A stretch of DNA of 64,000 nt from Sternotherus odoratus. Taxonomy: Eukaryota > Chordata > Testudines > Kinosternidae. Shown piece after piece: positions 33,452 to 45,400 of the stretch (position 1 is its first letter; each line of letters begins with the position of its first letter). A model generated the notes under the pieces. That model was given only the letters and a program-made list of their open reading frames with translations. It was not told the origin of the DNA and did no database searches. The position numbers and the translations under genes are program-made. The stretch lies in contig JAVMKO010000022.1 of assembly GCA_032164245.1 (NCBI GenBank), forward strand, positions 14,507,845-14,571,844. Reading direction: 5' to 3'.

Positions 33452-36400
33452 TCAAAAAAGGGAGAAGCTACAAACTAGTCTCCTACTGAGACTCTGCATT
33501 CAATGGCAGCAAGTGGGCCAGTAACTAAGAGGAAAGAATAGACACAGAGGCACAAATCCATTCCCTGTGGTAACTCCACTCCCTTTAGTAGATTTTCCTG
33601 TACGCTGAATGTGGCCCATATTCTCAAAATTCCTTTAATTTCAAATTTCTGAATTCTCAACGGACAAGTAAATACCAACATCCAGAAACACATCAAAAAA
33701 CTCACAGAAGGGACTGTATGGTCCAGTTCAGAGAGTCTGACAATCAGACCTGAATGGCAATACAAGTTCCTGCCATGGAGCAATTTCTAAATCCCTTTCC
33801 CCAGGAAAACACAAATAGTTCAAGCAGCATGTGTAGAAATGTGGGCACCGGGCTGACACTGCTGCAGCGTACGCTAGAATCTTTATTACAGACAGAATAT
33901 GCTGTTGGCTTTGTGGCTAGTGATAAATCAACAGAATGTTTCAGTGGGTTTGTTTTTCCCATTTACACATCTCTGAGAAAATGCTTGGAATTCCTCTTAG
34001 GATCATAACGGTCAGGCCTGAGAGAAGAACAAGAAGTTCAGAGGTTGTGAAATGTTAGTTCTGAAAAATGTTGGAATGATATCAGCAGTGACAAAGTAAA
34101 GGGTTGATCTCTGTGGGAGGCAGCATGGCTTGACGAAATGATTACAGACTTGGGCACAAGTAGGGCTCTACGTTTTAATCTTGGCTTGGTCGCTGACTTA
34201 CTGTGTGGCCTGGGACAAGCATCTCACTCTGTGCTTCAGGTTCCCTGGCTGTATCATGAGAATGATGACAGGACCTACCTTTAATACTGTTTAGATCACA
34301 GTAGGACCAGGGGGCTCTGGGCAGGATCAGTGTTCCATTGTGCTAGGCACTATCCAGAAAGAGGCACACTCAGTCCCCACCGTGAAGGGCTTACAACCTC
34401 TCACAAGGAAGTAATTATTTACTGTCTGTACAGCTACTGTTCAGCTATGTACTGTTCAGGGACACTCTCAAACTCATCCAGTTCCTGAGCAAGGGACATG
34501 AGGGCTAACTGTCCCAGGTGTCTGACAGAGAGAGGTGCTGATGCATCACATGGGGAAAAGGTCTCTGTTGAGTTGGAGTGGACACTGCTGGAGGAGCCAA
34601 AGCTGGTGGTTGTACATTCTTTTGGGGATTGTTTTCTAGTTGGACAAATGACACCTCTAGTGCACTGGGGACCAAATCTGCCCAGGACTCAGGTGAACAC
34701 AGTCCACTGCCTTTGGATTATTCTTAAACCTGTGCCCTGTTATGTGTTACTGGACTTACTCAGCACTATGGCTATAAGGAACAGGATGGATGGGGAGGGG
34801 CATGTGTAATGTTGTGCTGGAGAAAACACACTGATAAACTGAAGTACAAGAGAAATCGTTGGTACTGCACACCTGGTTGTGGCCTCTTCATTTCTATGGT
34901 AACAAATGTCATTTTCCAGATCCCTGGCGGTGGCAGTATTCATTCACCATTAGTTTTTCTAGAGAGAAGTTGGCCCAAATATCACCTTCAGAAACTGTTG
35001 GGAAACATTCCTTGTTTTGGGGGGCAAGAGGCCACAGTATTGTCACTCCAGGGTAGTCTTTCCTCAAGTACATGAATGAGGTATGGGGCCAGTTTGGTCT
35101 AAAGGCTTGTCCACACATGACAGTTAGCAATCGTTAATCAGGAATAGCTATCCCAATTAACTCCCCATGTAGAAAATCCCTTCAATATCTGGTGCTGTAG
35201 AGAGCCTTTTGGGGCTGATGCAGCCCTTTAAATGCAGTTTGATTCAGAAATTTCCTGCCCATTTTGATTTTTTCACATTTTTATTTGCATATTTATAGAA
35301 TTTAAAGCCAGAAGGGATCATTATGGTCATCTAGTGACCTCCTCTATAAAGCAGTCCACAGAATTCCAGTCCAAAATTGAAGGTCTAGCAGTTTTCACTT
35401 CCAGTGTTAGTACTTACCTGCGATTTGAGCCCAGGACCTCTGGTACATAAAGCAAGCAGCATACACTTGAACCACGAGGTCATCTTTAAACAAACCCCTC
35501 AATTCTACTCCCTCAGGGCTCAGAAAGTGGGAAGCAGTCACCCTTCTGGAAACCCTGGTATTGAATTTTTGAAGGGTATCACCACTGTGAGCACTGTTTA
35601 AGCTCACATGGGTTACTTACAGCTGTGTGGAACTGAATGAGAGTTTTGTTGCTCTTCCCCATGCCCATCACATAGTCATCATATGCTTCTTTATAGATGG
35701 TCTGGACCTCCTGCACTGCCTGCGGAAATCAGACAAGTCCAGTGAGATACTGAAATGGAGACAACAGGGGGCCTATCAGATCCTGTTCCAAATCCCATAT
35801 ACAACCCAGGCTTCCCTCTCCAGCCCCTAGAGTGACTCCTCTATATTATTTTATCCCTAGTGATCTGGTGGATTGAAACAGTAACAGAAGTACTCTGGGA
35901 GAGCAGGGCTCTTGGGGACTAATGAGAACTTGGGCAGAACCCTACTGCACTTGTTTACTATATTTCTGCCAGGCACTCAGAACCCAGGAGAGGTTCATTA
36001 ACAAGAGATGTTCATTGTTTTGATTATGTACAATTCCCCAGAGTGTCACTACAGCTCTCCAGGCAGTTCTGAAGTCGATGTTACTCTCACATACAGGGAT
36101 GATTTATACCTTTGGATGTTCTGTTCTTGTGTGGGAACAGAGACTATCTCCCATTTTGAAGCCCAGCTTTTCAGGCTCATGACATGAGCTCTCCATGTCT
36201 AGAGGGTCATAGAGTCCTCCTGTTTCTGTGGAATCCTTCCCTAAAATGTGGCCTTTACTTAACCTCTTCAGATCAGTCAGCAGCAGGAATCCAAACCCAG
36301 CCCATAACATCAGAATCATCTTGCTACTCACCACTTTTTTGCCAATAAATGCAAACACTCCAGCAGTGACTTCAGCTGCAAATATCACCAGCAAGCAGGC

Positions 36401-39400
36401 AAAAAACTGCAGAGGAGAAACAGAGTCTGTACTAGTTTATTTTACATAAGGCCTTTAACTATTCATCCCAAATCCTTCCACAAGGCTCAATAACACACAA
36501 CAGCTGAGGGAGGAAGGTGTTAGCAGGCAGAGGCAAGGGAGAAGGAGTGGTGTTTTCAGATTAGATTTTCTATGAGATAAAGGGAAGATGAGGTGGAAAT
36601 AGACCCTGTGAGGTTGCCAGGAATGGTGGAAGTGACAGAGGAGGCAGTCCCAGGAGGCAGCAGCTGAATCAAGCTGGCAAGGGGATAATTTCACACATGG
36701 AAACTCTTGAATGGAACCTGCTGGAAAGGTTGGGTTAATAAAGTAGCTGCTCATTATGAGGAGTAAAATCAAGTTACTGATCTCTGACCCAAGAGCTGTT
36801 CCCACCAATGATGCAATGGTGCAATCCTGCTAGAGATTTCTCTCAGAATAACCTCCATCAGAGAAAGGGTCCATCAAGCCTGTTACTTACCGCTCCAAGC
36901 AGGCACTGAGACTCCCGTACTGCTCCACAACACCCAAAAAATCCAACTGTCGTCATCAACGCCCCTGCTCCCACCAGCACATACAGCCCTGTGGGAAAAC
37001 CAGAACCAGTCAGTCTCAGAAGAGTTCAACCAGAACAGCCTTTCAGGCATTACATCACTTTTCCTGGCATGGAGGAGCCAGTCATCCATTTGCAGTCCTG
37101 TGTTTGTTCCCAGGGGACAGTCCCCTCCATCTCTACAGCTTTGCAGCAGGGCTGCTATGTCCCGCAAAGGGAACCAGTTACCTCCTTAGAGCTCCTAAGG
37201 AAGCTCCACAAAGGCCAGCATGAAATGGGTTCCACCTGCCAGGTCTCCTGTATGGAAACCTGCGAAGTCCAGCAAGAATTCTACTGCCCACCAATAGGGA
37301 GAGTGTTTTATACATCATATCGTATAGCATCGTCCTATAGCTAGTCGCCACAGAACAAGGAGCAGGGAATACAATCCACTAAAGTCAGCCCTGTTCAGGA
37401 TCACGTCTCCCTGGAGTGTACATTCTCTGGGGAGGAGAAAGCCTTTGCCACACAGAATTCCTGTGACATTGAAACATCCGACCTGGCTTTGACAGGTTGG
37501 GTAACAGAGACCCCCTTGGGACTGCCACCTGGTGCTGAGACCACAGAGACAATCATAAAATGTGATGTATTTGTGGGTACTGCAAGGTGTCTCAGGAGCA
37601 GACTGGGGTGAGCCTGCCAGTGCAGATCAGGTGGAAGAGGACTGGGGAGGCCACAGAAAGGTCCCTAGCCCTGAGGGACACGGGCTTGGCACCTAATACA
37701 TTTAAAACTAGACTGGCCAAAATACAGTACTATAGAAAATATTGCAGTGATCGTTTCTGCTCCACCCTGAGAGCTATTCAGCTTTTGCCATCTCCAGCAT
37801 CTCTGTGCACCTCTCTGTGGCATGAGGTCACTTGCATGGTTTTGTGTTCTAGACTTTATCTGGGGGAGAAAGAGACAGGTGGGGGCTGCCTCTTCCGGGC
37901 AGAGATCACATCTTATTTAGATTTATAAATTGTTTAGTGATGAATGGATAATAATTCAGCCTGGCTGAACGAGGGTGCTCGTTACTCGATGAAGTCTATG
38001 ATACCTTGTCCTCGGGTGCAGCACTAACCACAGACAGGCCTGTCCAGCACAGCACCCTGCTACTCCAGTCGCTGCCCTCTTTGCATGGGGGCTGAGAACT
38101 CAGATATACCTAATGCATATCAAATGCTAAAATGAGCCGACAGTACTTTCCGTGCCACTCGGCATGTGGGGGATGCCAGGGTGGGCTGTCCCACTAGAGG
38201 GCACAGTCAGCCCTGCTTTCAGAGTCAACTGTGCGCTGGGCATTTTCATACTTTTACTATTTTCTAATGTTTAACATTTTATATTTACAATTGACCAGAA
38301 TCTTTATCCTTCACATAGCTGCCAGCATTGAATACGCACTAGGTTCTTGCCACATCCAGACTCACACAGACACCCCACACATTGGTGTAGGAATAATTGA
38401 GTGGGAAATAATGAAAACCTCTGCATTCCCCACTGCATGGTAGCATCTCTTTTGGAGGATAAGTTCTTTGGGGCTCTCTCTGCATTTTTGCACAATATAC
38501 TCAGCACACGGGAATACCAGGCAAAATAGCAGAGCTAGTCGAGAAATGGAAGATGTTTCAGCAAAAATTCTACGGAAAATAGTTAAATGTTAACAAAAAC
38601 TTTCCTCCATCCCATAAGAGATCATCCTAATCTTATCACAATACTGACAGCCTCTGAAGTGCAGTTTACTCAAAGCGTGTCAGAGTTCCTGCCTGCTTGT
38701 CCAGGAGCAAGGGAAGATCTCACTGCCATGCCACTGCTGTCATTAAAATGCCACGCCTGAGGGTTCCAAATCCCAATGGCTTTTCTGTCTCTCTCCCTCT
38801 GTAATATCAATATCAAGAGTTGGTGCAATATAAATCCTGCTAAAAGCCAGTAACCAGATTATTTTTGTAAGTTAATGGAGGAGCAGCTGCACCAGCTATG
38901 TTACACCAGAGAAGTCTTAGCCCACAAAAGCTTATGATCCCTAAGATCTGTTAGTCTATAAGGTGCTACAAGACTCTGTCACTTTTACCAGAGAAGTTGG
39001 ATTTCCTGGAGTTCAAAGATTCTGAATTTACCAGCATCTTATTTACCTAGTCTTAGCATAATCCATGCCATTGTAAATGCAAATTGCAACAGGTTTTTGA
39101 CTATTTTTTGACTGGGTTTAAGTTGGGGATGTACATGGGTCAGAATCAGAGTTCATCTCCATGCACAGGACAAGAAGGGAAAACTATATTATCTGTGACA
39201 TGCCTCAAGAACATCTTTCATCATGTCACCCAATGCCACGTCTGTCCTTTGCTGTGGGGGCACTCAGCTCCCATGGTGATGAGTTCAGTGTAAATAGTGA
39301 TACAAATTTCCTGGACCCTGCTCTGTATGTTACCCTCTGCTGCCTCCTTCATCGGTTATTGAAAACCTTGGCTAAAGTCTTTCCTATTTCCCTTTATGTT

Positions 39401-42400
39401 GCTTTTAGCTAGATGAGACAAGATTCTTCAGGGCCTGGGGCCTCGATCACTTTGAAGAGTCCTAATTGCATTTGGATTTGCTCTCGCACCAGTGGCAAAG
39501 GCTTTTAGCATTTTACTCACATGACTCATAGCTAAACTGTTGCCTCTCATCGGAGCTTTCCTTTTAAGGCGTGTTATAGGAAGTGTCTCTCACTGCACTC
39601 GCTAAATAAATCTGTCAGCTCCCAGAGTGGACTGCCTGGTCTGGTGGCTGCAAGGGGTGGGCCAACCAAGAAAAGCCACCTTCGTACATCTCCCATTCAA
39701 GAGATCCCATCTCTAAAGGCTGACAGCGTCGTCTTTGCCACCAGTGCAATGAATTCATCACAAATAGTCTTTGATAGATATGATGTATGGCCTTTTCCAC
39801 GATTTGCATGTTCATTGATGTACTGGGCTAAGAAAGGGTCGAACTTAGCAATTAGCTCTAGAACGCCAAGGTAACTGACACTGTGTTTCAATTGAAGAGT
39901 CTCATCTGAGCCATGGAATGGCAGACTACACTCAGCAAGACAAACTATGGCTTCAACTACAAGTCTGAGAGCATTCTTCCAATAAGCACGAGCTTCCAAA
40001 AACTGATTTTCCATTTTTGTATCAATTCTGCCAGTAACTTTCTTTCGGGCACAGTAGCTGCTAACTGACAATGTATGCTGCTCACTCATTGCATGATTGG
40101 TAATGTATGCAGGATTCTTCCAATCACTAAAGCCTTCGCAGAACATTCCCACTTTTTGGTATCAGAAAACAGGCAGCAATAAAAACAGTACGCTTTCTTC
40201 TGAGAAGATGAATAGATGTCCAGTGTAGGACTACTGTGTACAAAGTTCAATATTGCTTGGACCACAAACACTTAGCCCACAAAGACAAAATCACAACCAC
40301 CATCAATTGAATTCACAATCTTGATGGATTTATTTATACAAAGCAATATCTAATGAGACAAAACAATTCTGAATGCCCGCTACCATCATCAATTGTTACT
40401 TCAGTATGGAATGAAGGGCCTACAATAGTGTCTAAAAATAGGAGGGCCTAAGGCTATAGTCTTTTTAGCCTATGGGTTAATCTGGCCGTGCTTTGTGCCT
40501 CTGAGCTGCTTTCCTTGTGAACCACAATGCCCTGGAGGTCACTAATCTGGCACCCACATCACAGCAGGAAAAGGAATAGCAAAAACCATGAGCATGTGTG
40601 CATGGGGTGGGTGTTTGATTACCACAGACACGGAGGCAAAGAGCCTCTAATTAATAATCTGATGCAAGTGAAAAGAGAGTGAGTGGCAGATCAAGGCAAA
40701 AGGGGCCAGTTTCAGTCTGACAAATTTTAGCCACTTTTCTTCCTACAAATACCTTTTGTTTGCAGTTGAGTATCATCTCCACAGGTTATCTCCATCATAT
40801 GTCCTGTTTTGGCTGGGGCAGTCCCTTTTTTAAGCCCTGTCCTGACTTTTTTGCAAAAGTGGGCAGCCCGGCATGGGGGAAGAGGGTGAGGGCTCAGACT
40901 AATCCCACATAGTGTCCCGTTTTCCCTTTGGAAAATATGGTCACCCTACTACAGGTGAAAGGAAGCCAGCATTGTTTGGGTTCTGTAAGCGAGTTTTTTT
41001 GTTTGGACTCCAAGGATGGGTTATTCACACCACCTCCTCTTGCAACTGCACATATCCTGGTTCCCTGGTCTCGGTCAGTGCTTTGGAGACAGCATGGTCA
41101 GATCTGCCCACATGCTGGTTTGAGTCCCTTGCTGTTTGTTCAGTGCCATGATACATTTCAGTGCTTTACCTTGGATGCTGGGGGCAGGTGCCTGCATGAC
41201 AGAACAAGGAGCAATGGTCTCAAGTTGCAGAGTGAGAGGTTAAGTTCTCAGTATTGGGCTTAGGAGAAATGTTGGACACATGATGAGTACCCCGAAGCCT
41301 ATTTCTGTAGCCCCAAACTAAAGGCAGGGAAATAGCTGTTTTATTGCTGATGCTGTTGAAATTTGGAAGGAACTGAGTGAGATCTGAAAGAGAGAAATAT
41401 GCCATGACAGACTTAAATTACAAGCATTAAAAATGAATGAGACAAGCACTATCTTCAGCTCATTTTCTTGCAAATATTCTCAATACTCGGTACCAGAGTC
41501 ACACCTTAACTGCTGAAGAAGAGGAGTTGGCTATGACATGGACACACAGCAATCATCCCTCCATAATGCCAACTATAATAAACTTCAGAGCTAAAGGTGA
41601 ACCATTCAAGAAATACATGATTGCTGATTTAAATCATGATTTAAATCAAATTGATTTAAATCAATTCCACCCTGCCCATAACCTTCTCTTTGTTAAGCCA
41701 GACAGAGTGAGCTCCTTGAGACTATCACTATAAGGCAGAGAGCTGGCTGTGAAGGGTCTGGGGAGAAGTGTCACTTTGCAATACAGCTGGTAAAAATGGG
41801 GTCTTATCTAAGACTACTATTTTTATGGGGAATTTTTTTTGGGGGGGGGGTTTAAACAACTTTTTTTTTGGGGGGGGGGGTAGGGTCCTTCAAGTTTTTC
41901 AGTATTTTCAGAGATTTTTCATTTTGAAATTGTGGGGAAATAAATGCTCACCTCACTGTTTTGTGTTCTCTCCCTAAAAGAAGTGGGTAAAAATGTTAAA
42001 GTTAAAAACAGGAAGTAACACTTTCCTTTTTAGCAACAACATTCTTCCTCTTTAGGTGAGAAAACAACACTTCAACTTCTTTGTTAGTTAGAAAAGAAAG
42101 TGGAAGAAAATGGAAAAGAAGCCACTTTTTAGACTTTGCCAACAGGCAAAAGTTGCAAAGCTGAAAGGAAGTGGGGAGAATTAGTTTGGATCACACTTCC
42201 TTAATTTTCCAATCTTTCTATAGGAAAAACATTATTTCCCAATGGGAAGATTTCACACGGGGATTTTCCAATGACAATTCCCACGGGAAAGGTTTCTATT
42301 TTCCAGCCAGCTCTGCTAGTGATAATGAGGGCAAACAACAATGAGCCAATGGCAATCTCAGAGAGAAAGGCCTGTGGCCACCAGCAGGGAAGGAAGGCAA

Positions 42401-45400
42401 ATGCAGATGTAAGGTTGAGATCCCCACGTGTTCACAGCATGGAGCTCCACAATATTGTGTGGCCTAAGGAAAACCCCCACACTTGGCAGACTCAAACACT
42501 TTAATTTGCACTTTCTAGCCTTCCTTGCTACTGCCTGTGTCCTGCTCAGGCATGGGAATGGGCAAATCAGTCTTTCCTGGCTACGGATATAAAGCTCAGG
42601 GACAGTATGTGATTTCTTTTTCTTTCCGTTAGCTATAAGGACACACACTCTATTTTGGAATGGGTAGGAGGCAACAGCTTCCCAGCCTGAAACAGCATCC
42701 AGTAACAAGGAAAAAGGGCATTTTGTGCAGCACCCATAGCTGAATGGAAGAGGTGTCCTAAGCGCTGACCGGAGAATTCCATCACCCTGAATTGTTTAGG
42801 AAAAGGAAAGAATAAAACTTTAAAGCTGCAAACTGCGGTATGTTTGTGCATGTGTTGGGGGCAAGAGACAGCCCTATTTCCGAAACAGAACAAAAGGCTC
42901 TGTGGGAGATCTTTGCTGTCTCTGAGTCCTTATACACACATGCAAATCTACAAAAAACACAACTTTACATTAATTAACCTCAATGGAAGATTGCTTGTGT
43001 GGGTGACCAGTTCGTAATCTGTCAAAAAATCCCACAGCAGCAGAAACATCCCAGCTGTTGAGAAAATAACAAATGCATCCTCAGAACCAGCCTCGATCTT
43101 TGCTTCCATTGTGAAGGGTCACACAATGGATAGGGATAGGAATTAAAATTCTGTTCTAGGTAGAGGACAAAACTTAAACACAAGCCAGCGACCCAGGAAC
43201 CCATTAGTCTGTGTGATAAAGCAAACCTCTTCCCAGACAATCCACACCAATGGCCTTCCTTAGCTACTTTCCCATAACACAGTTTTACTGGGGATTTGAG
43301 CACCCACCAATTCTGTGCATCTCCTGCCAGGAGAAGTTAAACTCATCCATAGGGTCTGCTCACAAATTTGAGACATGGACCCATGTCCAAGGGCCATCAT
43401 TGTGAAGCAGTGGGAGATAAAGGCACAGTGTCTCTGCGTGGCCTTATTTCACTTTTGTTTCTTATATACCCGGCTTGCTGTATTTTCATGGGCATTTTTT
43501 TCCATTTTAAATAGGTCTCCTCTTTCCTGGGCTGAGAAGCCAACAATGCACACACTGCCATTGTCTCCAAAAGAGCAACACCAATTTACAACAGCTGAGG
43601 ATCTGGTCTAATTGTTCTTTGTGCACACATTTTTACTAGACATATTCCTATCCAACAGGTTTACAAAACAGGAGAGCAACCAACTGCTGATAGCAACTGG
43701 AGAGAAATGAATTACATGGATTTACAAACAGAGGGAGATGGAACTCACAGCTTCCTATGAGCATAGCACATAAACATAAGCACAACCTTTAACTACTGTG
43801 AATTTAATATTTTTTGGTTATGACGTTTGCTTTTAACTGACAGTGATAAACCAGGTTTGACCACTTCTCTGAATATTTACCTTTTTTCCTTCCTGCAACT
43901 TTTTCAAATTTAACTGCCAAACATGCTATATTTAGACAGCTATTTAAAGCAAATGAAACTTTCCCTGATATTGTTGAGCGTAGCTGACAAGAGATTATCA
44001 CATTTCAAATGGCGATTTCAAGTTGCACTGTAGGGCTGCTGATTTCAGAATCACTTGTCTGTTCCAAATAGCAACCAGTACATGTACTTCTGTTGATACA
44101 TTGTAATTTCTGAATTTAATCCTAAACTAAGCACCACTGCAATGTAAATCTCCATCCTGCACTTCTGACCCCTTAGTTAGGATATTTCCATGAAAACAGA
44201 AACTTTGTTTCTTTTATTTGCATTAGAGACTAGAAGTCCATTAGAGACTAGAGGCCCGTTGGTCAGATAATGTACAACACACTCACCAAGTAGAATTAGT
44301 CTACTATTGTTGCTTATTCCCCCATTTTAAATCACATTCACAACCCCAAATAATTAGTTTGTACATTCTTGCAACATAACATAGTGCAGCCATTGTCTAT
44401 GCCAGAACATGGAGCTGACACCACTCATGCCTAGTTCAGCATGCACTATAAAACACTGAGCTAATCTCTCCATAAGGTACCAGTGTATGCTAGTTGTATT
44501 ATATTATACCCGATAGACCATTTTTAATGGAGCTTCAATAGTCCCAGGAGACTTTGAGATTATATGCAGTTTCATTAGTGACAGAAAAGTTATATTCCCT
44601 AGTGCTGTGTAAAGCTCTGCAAAGGTGTTGCAGGCTGACTTGTTATCTCCAAGCACCCAGGGCCGTCTCTAGGCACCAGCAGAGAAAGCACGTGCTTGGG
44701 GCAGCACATTATAAGAGGCGACATTCCAGCCAATCTTGGGGTGGCACATTCCACCACCACCCCCCTTTTTTGTTGTTGTTGTTGCTTCGATGCTCTTGCT
44801 GCTTGGGACGGCAAAAAAGCTAGAGCTGGCCCTGTAAGCACCTGTGGTTATGTCAACACTATGAAAAGCACTGCCCTTGTGATGTTTAAATGTAAGCATG
44901 GAGAATTTTTGGGTGCAAGGGCACAAAAGTGAAGAGAATAACAAGGACCATCCCTTCCAGGTTTTTTAATCAACTGCCTCAACCTTGGCTTTTGGAGCAC
45001 TTGTAAAATTGTTGGTATATACAGTCCATTAATAAACCTGGCAGAACAGCTCATACTGGGCAGATGAGAAATGATAAGATTTTGGCATCCATTTCTAGTT
45101 TAATATCTGCAGCAGTAACATGTCTACACTCCAAATCTGCCTTATCTGTGCTCAGAGTCATCTGAGATGGGGCAGAAACTAGAGAGGATCCTGGCTTCTT
45201 TATAGCATCCATGAAAATCTGTTCTTGATACTCCCAGTGGACACTCCCATTGTGAGTATTTCCAGCTCTGTCAGAGTATAACACAGGCTAGGACACTTTC
45301 CACATGATGCAATCAGTTTTTTTGTGCTGTCCCTTTTTCATAAGTCATTTTCTATCTCTTTTTAGAGATCTCACTCGAAAACTGGGATATTCTAAATACA

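Noticed and set aside
36455..36808. 117-codon minus-strand frame between TSPAN2 exons 3 and 4
   Set aside because: It lies in intron 3 between two well-supported exons, is not part of the conserved protein, and shows no domain.
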